Below, one piece after another: positions 15,998-22,990 of a stretch of DNA of 47,311 nt; position 1 is the first letter of the stretch; each line of letters opens with the position of its first letter. Below the pieces are notes generated by a model. It was not told the DNA's origin and did no database searches. It was given only the letters and a program-made list of their open reading frames with translations. The position numbers and the translations under genes are program-made. Location of the stretch: positions 9,241 through 56,551 of the forward strand of contig NZ_JAHKRO010000060.1 of NCBI RefSeq assembly GCF_019396325.1. Direction: 5' to 3'. Origin of the DNA: Nonomuraea ceibae (GTDB lineage: Bacteria > Actinomycetota > Actinomycetes > Streptosporangiales > Streptosporangiaceae).

Positions 15998-17605
15998 ATG
16001 AGACACCTACGGATCGCCGCCGCGACCGCCCTCGCCCTCGGCGCGCTCGCCGTCCCCGCCACCGGCGCCCCGCGCCTGCCCGCCACCCCCGCCGGCCAGG
16101 TGCTGGTCGTCCAGGCCGGCCTTCAGGACTCGGTACGGCCCGCCGACGCCCGCGACACCCGGGACCTCGACACCTTCGCCCGCCGCCTGGCCGGGAAGGT
16201 CCCCGCCGCGCCCGACGCCCTGGTGCTCACCGAGGTGCTCGGCCCCGGCGCCCGCCGCCTGGCCACCAAGCTCAGCCAGGCCACCGGCTACCGCTACCGC
16301 GTCATGGCCGCCGGGGAGCGCACGGCCTTCCTGCCGGACGGCGCCGTCCGCGAGAACGCCGTCATCCTCAACACCGACACCATGCTCGCCGAACAGCCCG
16401 GCGGCTTCCACCGCGTCCAGGACGAGGACCAGGCGTACGTGGCCGCCGCCCGGCGCGACGGGACGCTGCGGGTGCCACTGCTCGCCGCCCACCCCGGCGG
16501 CGACCCGGCCACCGCCGTGCCCCAGCTCGCCGACCGCTTCCCGCGCGCCCGAGGCCAGGTCACGGTGCTCGGCGGCGACTTTCGGGCGGGCCGCTGCGCC
16601 ACGCCGAGCGCGGACCAGGCGGCCGGCTGCGCGCCCCAGGCGTTCTGGTCGAGCCTGACCGGGCCCGGGGCGTACAGTGACGCGCTCTTCGACAAGGGCG
16701 ACGCGCACACGCGGCCGCTCACCGGCTACCTGTTCGCCCGCGGCGACGTGCTGGCGGCGGGCTACGACCGCGACCTGCCGGACGTGGCCGCCTGCAAGGC
16801 GGCCTTCGACGCCGGGCGGTCCGGGACCGCGCCGCCCGCGTGCCGGTCCGACTACTACGCCGACGCGCCGTTCAGCTGGGCGCTGCTCGCGGCCGGGCGG
16901 GACGTCCAGCAGGCGGTGACGCCCGCCCGCATCGCGCTCGACCACTGCGAGCTGGCCGTCCGCGTCGCCGACGTGGTGGTGCGGGCCGTCAACAACACCG
17001 GCGAGCCGGTGTCGCTGCCCGTCACCGTCGACGCCCCGGCGCCGCTCGCGGCCACCGCCCCGGCGGCGCTCGACGTGCCCGCCGGGCAGGGCGGCGGCGT
17101 CGTGGTCAAGGTCACCGCGCCCCGCGACACGCCGCCCGGCGAGCACCGGCTGACGGTCCGGGCCGGCTCCGAGACCACCGAGGTGCCCGTCACCGTCACC
17201 GAGACCTGCTCCGAGCCCGCCGTGTACGCCACCAGCTTCCACGCGGGCAACGGGCCCGAGCTGGCCGTGGACGGCGACATCGCGACGTTCTGGCACTCGG
17301 AGTATCAGCCGCTCACCCCGCTGCCGCAGTCGATCACGCTCAACCTGGGCGAGACCAGGCAGGTGAGCGCGCTGGACTACCAGCCGCGCTTCGACGGCAA
17401 CCTGAACGGCACCATCCTCGACTACCACGTCTACGTCAGCGCCGACGGCAGGGAGTTCACCAAGGTCGCGAGCGGGTCGTGGGCGCTGGACGCCCGGCTC
17501 AAGACGGCCGCCTTCCCCGCCGTGACCGCCCGTTACGTACGGCTGGAAGGGACGCGCGGGCACAACGGCCAGTACCTGTCGGCGGCGGAGATCACGCCCC
17601 GATAG
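15998..17605 (+). CDS. Secreted endonuclease/exonuclease/phosphatase-fold protein with discoidin domain
   Basis: 535 residues with an N-terminal signal peptide (hydrophobic to about 22, cleavage near ATGA). Residues about 35-300 resemble the endonuclease/exonuclease/phosphatase fold: LVLTEVLG, ENAVILN, LLAAHPGG and VLGGDFRAG. The usual terminal SDHxP motif is replaced by a sequence like YADAPFSWALL, so catalysis is uncertain. A beta-rich NEW3-like module (about 320-405) and an F5/8 type C (discoidin) carbohydrate-binding domain (about 410-535; ELAVDGDIATFWHSEY, RYVRLEG) follow. It starts six bases after phoD, suggesting a phosphorus-scavenging secretion unit; this link is inferred. Confidence 0.75.
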   Translation: MRHLRIAAATALALGALAVPATGAPRLPATPAGQVLVVQAGLQDSVRPADARDTRDLDTFARRLAGKVPAAPDALVLTEVLGPGARRLATKLSQATGYRYRVMAAGERTAFLPDGAVRENAVILNTDTMLAEQPGGFHRVQDEDQAYVAAARRDGTLRVPLLAAHPGGDPATAVPQLADRFPRARGQVTVLGGDFRAGRCATPSADQAAGCAPQAFWSSLTGPGAYSDALFDKGDAHTRPLTGYLFARGDVLAAGYDRDLPDVAACKAAFDAGRSGTAPPACRSDYYADAPFSWALLAAGRDVQQAVTPARIALDHCELAVRVADVVVRAVNNTGEPVSLPVTVDAPAPLAATAPAALDVPAGQGGGVVVKVTAPRDTPPGEHRLTVRAGSETTEVPVTVTETCSEPAVYATSFHAGNGPELAVDGDIATFWHSEYQPLTPLPQSITLNLGETRQVSALDYQPRFDGNLNGTILDYHVYVSADGREFTKVASGSWALDARLKTAAFPAVTARYVRLEGTRGHNGQYLSAAEITPR

Positions 17606-17606
17606 C

Positions 17607-17621
17607 TGCGAATAGTTCGCA
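17607..17621 (+). promoter_or_regulatory. Operator-like inverted repeat and -10 box before importer operon
   Basis: TGCGAA-TAG-TTCGCA is a perfect 6-3-6 inverted repeat just after the preceding stop codon. A TAGATT -10-like hexamer at 17627-17632 follows, so the repeat would cover the -35 region. This suggests repression of the importer operon, perhaps by a metal-sensing regulator. The repeat does not match the IdeR/DtxR consensus. Confidence 0.5.
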
Positions 17622-17644
17622 ATTGCTAGATTGGTGCGAGCTAT

Positions 17645-17674
17645 GCGGCAGGGCGGACCCGTCCGCCCTGCCGC
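17645..17674 (+). promoter_or_regulatory. Strong 5'-leader hairpin before importer operon
   Basis: GCGGCAGGGCGGA (17645-17657) and TCCGCCCTGCCGC (17662-17674) are perfectly complementary 13-base arms around a four-base loop. No T-run follows, and the ribosome binding site GGAAGG lies 14 bases downstream. If transcription starts near 17639, the hairpin is at the very 5' end of the mRNA. It could stabilise the transcript, attenuate, or act as terminator of the upstream gene. Confidence 0.6.
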
Positions 17675-17700
17675 GCCGTACCACTCTGGAAGGTCCTCGC

Positions 17701-18696
17701 ATGCGCTACTGGCTCGCCGGTCTGCTGCTCCTGGCGACGGGCTGCGCGGCGGCGCCCGCCCCGCAACCCCAAGCCGCCGGCAAGCACGTCACCATCGAGA
17801 ACTGCGGACGCACCCTCACCTTCGACAAACCGCCGAGCAAGGTCGTCACCGGCTACCACCCCGCCCTGGAGACGCTGCTCACCCTCGGGCTCCAGGACAA
17901 GGTCGCCGCCCGCACCAACTTCACCGAGCTCGGCCCCGACGGCTTCCTGCCCGGCCAGAAGCAGCACTACGACGCCATCCCCGAGATCTCCAGCACGATC
18001 ATGCTGCCGCAGAAGGAGATCATGCTGTCGCAGGGCGCCGACTTCGTCCTCGACAACAGCATGGCCAGCTTCGACGCCGCCGGCGGCTACGCCACCGTCG
18101 AGGAGCTCGACGCCGCCGGCGCGCCCGTCTACATCATGGGCGGCTGGTGCAGCCCGCAGGAGCAGCTCGAGTTCACCGTCGAGGACACGCTCACCGACCT
18201 GCGCAACCTCGGCAAGATCTTCGGCGTCGAGGAGCGGGCCGAAGCCGTCGTCGCCGACCTCCAGGCCCGGCTCGACGACGTCCGCGACCGGGTCAAGGAC
18301 CTGCCGCCCAAGCGCGTGCTCGCCACCGACGGCGGCGAGGGCCCGGTCAACGCCTTCGGCGGCGCCGGCATCATGAACCAGCTCATCACCCTGGCCGGCG
18401 GCGTCAACGTCCTCGCCGACGTCAAGGCCGACTACACCGAGGTCAGCGTCGAGAAGGTCGCCACCTCCGACCCCGAGGCGCTGCTCGTCCTCGACTACGC
18501 CAACCTGCGCGGCGAGAACATGCCCGCCGCCAAGGCCAAGGCCGACCTCGCGTACGGCATGACCAAGGGCAGCCCGCTCGCCGCGAAGAAGGAGTTCCTG
18601 CCCGTCCCCGCCGCCGCCGCGCACCCCGGCTACCGCAACGTCCTGGCCGTCTTCGACATCGCCCGGCACCTGCACCCCGAGGCGTTCAAGGAGTGA
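17701..18696 (+). CDS. Fe-siderophore/cobalamin-type ABC transporter substrate-binding lipoprotein
   Basis: 331 residues. A short signal ends in a lipobox (LLLLATGC, Cys 15), so the mature protein is a lipoprotein. The FecB/BtuF-type fold is shown by TLTFDKPPSKVVTGYHPALETLLTLGL, EIMLSQGADFVLDN, the long linker helix and DPEALLVLDYAN. GGAAGG seven bases upstream supports the ATG. The stop overlaps the permease GTG start (GTGA). The ligand could be a siderophore, cobalamin or another cofactor; actinomycete relatives are also annotated as proposed F420-0 transporters, and sequence alone does not decide. Confidence 0.88.
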   Translation: MRYWLAGLLLLATGCAAAPAPQPQAAGKHVTIENCGRTLTFDKPPSKVVTGYHPALETLLTLGLQDKVAARTNFTELGPDGFLPGQKQHYDAIPEISSTIMLPQKEIMLSQGADFVLDNSMASFDAAGGYATVEELDAAGAPVYIMGGWCSPQEQLEFTVEDTLTDLRNLGKIFGVEERAEAVVADLQARLDDVRDRVKDLPPKRVLATDGGEGPVNAFGGAGIMNQLITLAGGVNVLADVKADYTEVSVEKVATSDPEALLVLDYANLRGENMPAAKAKADLAYGMTKGSPLAAKKEFLPVPAAAAHPGYRNVLAVFDIARHLHPEAFKE

Positions 18697-19751
18697 GCAC
18701 CGAGGCGTTGACCGCCGTCCCGCCCACCGGGCGGCGGCGTACCGGATTCTCCCTGCTCGTCCTCGGCCTCGTCGCCGCCATCGTGGTGGCCACACTGCTG
18801 TCGGTCGGCATCGGCGCCGTCCCCGTCGGCGTGGCCGAATGCTGGGGAATCATCGTGAACCGGCTGATCCCCGGCACCGTCGAGCAGACGTGGACCGCCG
18901 CCCAGGAACAGATCGTCTGGACCTACCGGCTCCCGCGCGCCCTCCTCGCCCTGCTCGTCGGCGCCGGGCTCGCCGTCGTCGGCGCCGTCCTCCAGGCCGT
19001 CGTGCGCAACCCGCTCGCCGACCCGTTCCTGCTCGGCGTCTCCTCCGGCGCCTCCTTCGGCGCCGTCGTCGTGCTCATCGCCGGGCCCACCGTGCTCGGC
19101 GGCCTCTCACTGCCGACCGCCGCCTTCCTCGGCGCGCTGCTCGCCCTCGCCCTCGTGTACGCGCTGGCCCAGCGCAGCGGCCGCCTCACCCCCGCCCGGC
19201 TCGTGCTGGCCGGAGTCGCGCTCGCCTACCTGTTCCAGGCGCTCTACAGCTTCGTCCTCCAGCAGGCCCAGAGCGGACGCGCCGCCCAGCAGGTGCTCTT
19301 CTGGCTCATGGGCAGCCTCGGCGGCGCCCGCTGGGAGAACCTGCCCCTCCCCGCCGCCGTCATGATCATCGGCCTCGGCCTGCTCCTCGTGCAGCACCGC
19401 GGCCTCAACGCGCTCACCGCCGGCGAAGAGACCGCCCTCTCCCTCGGCATCCCCGTACACCTCTTCAGAGCCCAGCTCTTCGTCATCACCTCACTGCTCG
19501 TCGGCGTCATGGTCGCCGCCACCGGCGCCATCGCGTTCGTCGGCCTCATCGTGCCGCACGTCGCCCGCATGCTCGTCGGCGCCGACCACCGGCGCATGCT
19601 CCCGGTCACCGCCCTGCTCGGCGCCGTCTTCCTCCAGCTCGTCGACCTCGCCGCCCGCACCATCAGCGCACCCCAGGAACTCGCCCTCAGCATCGTCACC
19701 GCCGTACTCGGCGTGCCGTTCTTCCTCTGGCTGCTGCGGAGGCGCGCATGA
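18693..19751 (+). CDS. FecCD-family ABC transporter permease
   Basis: 352-residue membrane protein of the FecCD/BtuC family with about ten hydrophobic segments. Conserved stretches include TYRLPRALLALLVGAGLAV, RNPLADPFLLGVSSGASFGA, and AFVGLIVPHVARMLVGADHR near the C-terminus. The GTG start overlaps the lipoprotein stop by four bases (GTGA), and its own stop overlaps the ATPase ATG. Only one permease gene is present, so the channel is presumably a homodimer as in BtuC. Confidence 0.92.
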   Translation: MSTEALTAVPPTGRRRTGFSLLVLGLVAAIVVATLLSVGIGAVPVGVAECWGIIVNRLIPGTVEQTWTAAQEQIVWTYRLPRALLALLVGAGLAVVGAVLQAVVRNPLADPFLLGVSSGASFGAVVVLIAGPTVLGGLSLPTAAFLGALLALALVYALAQRSGRLTPARLVLAGVALAYLFQALYSFVLQQAQSGRAAQQVLFWLMGSLGGARWENLPLPAAVMIIGLGLLLVQHRGLNALTAGEETALSLGIPVHLFRAQLFVITSLLVGVMVAATGAIAFVGLIVPHVARMLVGADHRRMLPVTALLGAVFLQLVDLAARTISAPQELALSIVTAVLGVPFFLWLLRRRA

Positions 19752-20509
19752 AACTCACCGTCTCCGGCGTCCGCGTCGCCCTCGACGGCCGCCCCATCGT
19801 CCAAGGCGCCGACCTCGAAGTAGGCGAACGCGAACTCGTCGGCCTCATCGGCCCCAACGGCTGCGGCAAATCCACCCTCCTGCGATCCGTCTACCGCGCC
19901 CTGCGCCCCACCGCCGGCCTCATCGCCGTCGACGGCGACGAACTCACCCGCCTCCCCTCCCGCGAAGCCGCCCGCCGCGTCGCCGTCGTCCCCCAGGAAA
20001 CCCCCGACGACCTCGACTTCACCGTCTCCGAAGTCGTCCACATGGGCCGAACCCCACACAAACGCGCCCTCGACCGCACCACCCGCGACGACGACCGCAT
20101 CTGCGCCGACGCCCTCGCCCGCACCGGCATGGCCCACGCCGCCGACCGGCGCTACGCCGTCCTGTCCGGCGGCGAGAAACAGCGCGTTCTCATCGCCCGC
20201 GCCCTCGCCCAGCGCAGCGGGCTGCTCCTCCTCGACGAGCCCACCTCACACCTCGACATCCGGCACCAGCTCGAAGTCCTCCACCTCGTACGCGAACTCG
20301 ACGTCAGCACCCTGGCCGTGCTCCACGACCTCAACCAGGCGGCGGCGTACTGCGACCGGCTGTACGTGATGTCGGCCGGCCGCATCGTCGCCGGCGGGCC
20401 GCCGGGCGAGGTGCTCACGGCGGAGCTCATCGAGGAGGTGTTCGGGGTGCGCGCAGCGCCGGTGCGCATGAACGGCTCCCTCGGCTTCGTCTTCGACCGC
20501 CTCCCCTGA
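19748..20509 (+). CDS. FecE/BtuD-family ABC transporter ATP-binding protein
   Basis: 253 residues. Walker A is GPNGCGKST (about 35-43). The Q-loop is VVPQETPDDLDFTVSEVV, with the M/G-RxPH motif typical of iron-siderophore ATPases (HMGRTPHKR). The signature is LSGGEKQR, Walker B LLLLDEPTSHLD and the switch VLHDLNQA. It completes a three-gene importer (binding lipoprotein, permease, ATPase) with overlapping junctions. The importer shows no siderophore or cobalamin biosynthesis genes nearby. Confidence 0.92.
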   Translation: MKLTVSGVRVALDGRPIVQGADLEVGERELVGLIGPNGCGKSTLLRSVYRALRPTAGLIAVDGDELTRLPSREAARRVAVVPQETPDDLDFTVSEVVHMGRTPHKRALDRTTRDDDRICADALARTGMAHAADRRYAVLSGGEKQRVLIARALAQRSGLLLLDEPTSHLDIRHQLEVLHLVRELDVSTLAVLHDLNQAAAYCDRLYVMSAGRIVAGGPPGEVLTAELIEEVFGVRAAPVRMNGSLGFVFDRLP

Positions 20510-20511
20510 CG

Positions 20512-20600
20512 GCGCGGCCCTCACCGGGGGGCGCTTCGGGCGGGACAGCGCGGCCCTCACCGGGCCGGGAACAGCGCGGCCCTCACCGGGGGGCGCTTCG
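20512..20600. repeat. Three direct repeats with core GCGCGGCCCTCACCGGG
   Basis: The 17-base core occurs at 20512, 20548 and 20574. Copies one and three extend identically for 27 bases (through GGGGCGCTTCG). Spacings are 36 and 26 bases. Such short GC-rich families are often dispersed in actinomycete genomes. A regulatory role for the downstream or upstream gene is possible but unsupported. Confidence 0.75.
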
Positions 20601-20651
20601 CGCCCGACGGGTTCGGGCTGTGTCCAGTGGAGGAGCCGAGCTCCCCCACAC

Positions 20652-20677
20652 CCCCTTGGCAAGGGGCCTCCGGCCCC
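20652..20677. repeat. Two overlapping, mutually exclusive hairpins
   Basis: CCCCTT-GGC-AAGGGG (20652-20666) and GGGGCC-TCC-GGCCCC (20663-20677) share the GGGG at 20663-20666, so only one can form at a time. The structure reads similarly on both strands. It may be the terminator region of the importer operon or part of a dispersed repeat. Confidence 0.55.
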
Positions 20678-20964
20678 CTGCACCCCCGAGCGCCGCGCGA
20701 CCGCCGCATGGCCAACCACCTGGGCGGAGAGCCGCTGGCACCGCGCATCGCGGCCTTGAAGCCGCACCTCTACCGTGGCCCCAGCCGGGCCTCGGTGTGG
20801 GCCGACACGGCGGCGACCAGGGGCGTCGTCGAGCCCAGACGCACCGACTGCGTCACGGCGAGCCGGGAGGTCCACAGAGCTGCCCGATCGTTCGGAAGCG
20901 GCGGCCGGTCCGACTCCCGGCGGCCCTGACCAGCGGAGAAGGGTAGGCGCGCGGTCCGGATGGA

Positions 20965-21030
20965 CTGGCCGCCCCCAGGGCTGGCCGCCCCCCAAGGCTG
21001 GGCGCCCCCCAGGGTGGCCGCCCCGAGGGG
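20965..21030. repeat. Degenerate tandem repeat, about four units of 16-17 bases
   Basis: Units CTGGCCGCCCCCAGGG, CTGGCCGCCCCCCAAGG, CTGGGCGCCCCCCAGGG and TGGCCGCCCCGAGGGG follow one another directly. The array ends 28 bases before the sigma-factor stop codon. It may vary in copy number between strains. Confidence 0.7.
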
Positions 21031-21057
21031 TCGGTCGATCGGGAGGCCGGTACCGGC

Positions 21058-21942
21058 TCAGGCTGGGGCGGGGGCGGGGAGGGGGATGGATGCGAGCCGG
21101 GGCGGGTTGGCCACGATGGTGATGGCGGTGATGCGGTCGTCGGTGACCGCGAAGGAGATGATCGAGAGCGGCGTCCCGTCCTCGCGCCACGAGACGTACC
21201 CGGGGAGGCCGTTGACGAGGACCGCCCGGTGGCGGGCGACGGCGCCGGAGAACATCCGGGCGCCGGAGGCGACGGCGGTGGCGCCGAGGGTGACGACCTC
21301 GCCGCCGGGGGTGTCGACCGTCAGCTTCACGTCCGGGTCGAGCACGCGCAGCAGCGCCTCGAAGTCGCCGTCCGTGACGGCCTCGCGGAAGGCCTTGATG
21401 ACCCGCCGCTGCTCGCGCCGGGCGATCATCGGGCGTTCGGCGGCCCGTACCTTCCTGCGGGCGCGGCTGGCGATCATCTTGGTGGCGTCGGCCGACTTGC
21501 CCAGGATCTGACCGATCTCGGCGAACGGCACCGCGAACAGGTCGTGCAGCACGAACGTCAACCGTTCGCTGGGCCCGAGCACGTCCAGGACGACGAGCAG
21601 CGCGAGCCCCACCGAGTCGGCGACCGACACGGTCTCGCCGGGCTCGTCGCCGTCGTCGACGGTGATCACGAGCTCGGACAGCCCGTCCCCGTAGGTCGCC
21701 TCGGGGCGGGTTCGGCGGGACCGCAGGACGTCCAGGCTGATCCGGCCGACCACGGTGGTGAGCCAGCCGGGCAGGTTCGCGATGGCCGTCGTGTCCTGGC
21801 GGGCCAGCCGCATCCACGCCTCCTGGACCACGTCCTCGGCGTCGGCGTGCGAGCCGAGCACGCGGTACGCGACCGCGCCCAGCCGGTCGCGCTCGGCCTC
21901 GAAGGCCGCGGCCAGCAGGTCCGGCCGGCTGGTGTCAGTCAT
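21058..21942 (-). CDS. ECF sigma factor with SnoaL-like C-terminal domain (SigJ/ECF41-like)
   Basis: 294 residues. Sigma region 2 (about 10-80) is seen in RVLGSHADAEDVVQEAWMRL and LPGWLTTVVGRISLDVLRSRR. Region 4 (about 110-170) is seen in LGPSERLTFVLHDLFAVPFAEIG. A SnoaL-like fused domain (about 180-290) replaces a separate anti-sigma factor; in the ECF41 group this tail regulates the sigma factor directly. The WLPEP linker motif usual in ECF41 is not obvious here (ATYGDGLSELV instead), so it may be a related group. It lies 34 bases downstream of a VOC-family gene, with an ECF-like promoter before that gene. Confidence 0.88.
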   Translation of the reverse strand: MTDTSRPDLLAAAFEAERDRLGAVAYRVLGSHADAEDVVQEAWMRLARQDTTAIANLPGWLTTVVGRISLDVLRSRRTRPEATYGDGLSELVITVDDGDEPGETVSVADSVGLALLVVLDVLGPSERLTFVLHDLFAVPFAEIGQILGKSADATKMIASRARRKVRAAERPMIARREQRRVIKAFREAVTDGDFEALLRVLDPDVKLTVDTPGGEVVTLGATAVASGARMFSGAVARHRAVLVNGLPGYVSWREDGTPLSIISFAVTDDRITAITIVANPPRLASIPLPAPAPA

Positions 21943-21976
21943 CCTGTGGCGTTCCTCGGGTCGGCTTGCTGGTGGG

Positions 21977-22360
21977 TCATGGGCGGCGCTGCTGGCGGAG
22001 GGAGATCCGGTTGCCGTCCGGGTCCACCGCCTCGATGCGCACGCCGAACGGATAATCCTCCGGCTCGGGCTGGTCGAATGTCACGCCCCGCCGGCGGAAC
22101 ACCTCGAAATCCTTCCTCAGGTCGTCCGACTCGAGGATGAGCAGGCCCGCCTCGGCGTCCGGCTGCTTCTCGACCGGCTGCCCGGCGTGCGGCCAGAGGA
22201 GGAGCTGCACCGGGCTGTCGGCCACGGCCACGGTGAGGAAGCGCCCTTCCGGCCCCGGGAAGTCGATGCGCTTCTCCAGACCGAGCCCTTCGGTGTAGAA
22301 CTTCAGCGCCCGGTCCTGGTCGGTGACGGGGATCGTCACGTACATGATGTTCGTCAGCAT
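21977..22360 (-). CDS. VOC (glyoxalase/bleomycin resistance-like) family protein
   Basis: 127-residue vicinal-oxygen-chelate protein with the two beta-alpha-beta-beta-beta modules. MYVTIPVTDQDRALKFYTEGLGL opens module one, and FGVRIEAVDPDGNRISL closes module two, giving the usual metal-side Glu (IEAVDPDGN). Small VOC proteins of this type act as isomerases, dioxygenases or antibiotic-binding proteins; the substrate is unknown. ATG 22360 gives the canonical family start, the 26 residues before it being non-homologous. It is the first gene of an operon with the ECF sigma factor. Confidence 0.85.
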   Translation of the reverse strand: MLTNIMYVTIPVTDQDRALKFYTEGLGLEKRIDFPGPEGRFLTVAVADSPVQLLLWPHAGQPVEKQPDAEAGLLILESDDLRKDFEVFRRRGVTFDQPEPEDYPFGVRIEAVDPDGNRISLRQQRRP

Positions 22361-22410
22361 TCCGGTGTCCCATCTCGTCGTCGGCCCGCGTCCGCGGCCG
22401 TTGCCCGTAT

Positions 22411-22437
22411 GACGGGGAGGGGCGCCGGAAGGTAACA
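22411..22437 (-). promoter_or_regulatory. Predicted ECF promoter for VOC-sigma operon
   Basis: On the minus strand, TGTTACC (22431-22437) and CGTC (22411-22414) are separated by 16 bases. This resembles the reported ECF41 promoter pattern TGTCACA-N16-CGTC. It is about 50 bases upstream of the VOC start. It predicts autoregulation by the downstream sigma factor. Confidence 0.6.
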
Positions 22438-22450
22438 AGGCGCGGACGGG

Positions 22451-22990
22451 TCAGTAGGTGATCGCGAAGGAGCCGACCAGTTCCGCGAGGTTGCACGAAG
22501 GGCTCCGCTTGGACGGCGGGCAGTCGTCACCGTGGCGTGGCGGCTCGCATGCGCAGCCGCAGTGAGAGATCAGCCTGTCGGCGTGTCGGCACGCGATCGG
22601 GTAGAGCCCCCGCAGGGCTTCCCATCGTTGTGGGGTGAGGCGTTTGTTCTTGCTCAGCCCCCGGAAGGCCTCGGACTGGCGCCCCAGCTTCAGCTTGATC
22701 GTCTCAGGGTCCAGGGTCGCGGTGACGGCCTGGAAGTGCAGCAGCCACCAGAGCTCCAGGCAGGGGTGCGAGAAGACGATGCGGACCCCGTGCCGGGCGG
22801 CTTGCTGGAAGAGCCGATCGACACGGTGATCCCCGTCGAAGTCGAACACGCACCACACTCGCGGGCCGGTGTCGGGGTCGCGGAGCTGGTCCTTCTACGG
22901 TCTCACCTTCGACGAAGAAGTAGACGGGAACTCGGGAGCGGAAGCGTCCGCCGCCACTGCGCAGGGGGTCCCGGGGGTGGGGCGTGGCAT
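22451..22990 (-). pseudogene. RloB-like protein, frameshifted and internally deleted
   Basis: The C-terminal part (22451-22858) reads WCVFDFDGDH...VFSHPCLELWWLLHF, the RloB core (the D of WCVFD and the NPCFELWLLLHF-type block). The N-terminal hallmark, a VEGETVE motif, lies upstream but in another frame (about 22890-22960). Only about 17 codons separate the two blocks, while RloB proteins normally have some 50 or more, so there is an internal deletion as well as a frameshift. The likely original start is the ATG at 22990, overlapping the ATPase stop (TGATG), and its frame also does not continue into VEGETVE. The tail has an odd Cys cluster (CGCAC, DDC, SC). Almost certainly inactive, unless the assembly is wrong here. 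Confidence 0.75.

Larger units (their letters stand above)
20510..21057. other. Non-coding, repeat-rich intergenic region (548 bases)
   Basis: No convincing gene lies between the importer ATPase and the sigma-factor gene. Short open frames exist on both strands (for example 20627-20929 plus and 20557-20748 minus), but they have no recognisable domain and their composition follows the repeats. The region holds three spaced direct repeats (20512-20600), two overlapping hairpins (20652-20677) and a degenerate tandem array (20965-21030), annotated separately. The rest (about 20700-20960) shows no clear feature. Confidence 0.6.

Noticed and set aside
17643..17700. Possible leader peptide starting at ATG 17643 through the hairpin
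   Set aside because: The frame does not stop before the lipoprotein gene but runs on as a long shadow, and no regulatory codon run is present.
20512..20600. Direct repeats considered as a CRISPR array
   Set aside because: Only three copies with short, unequal spacers, no cas genes, and imperfect repeat length.
20627..20929. 100-codon plus-strand frame in the repeat region
   Set aside because: No recognisable domain, no good ribosome binding site, and composition set by the repeats.
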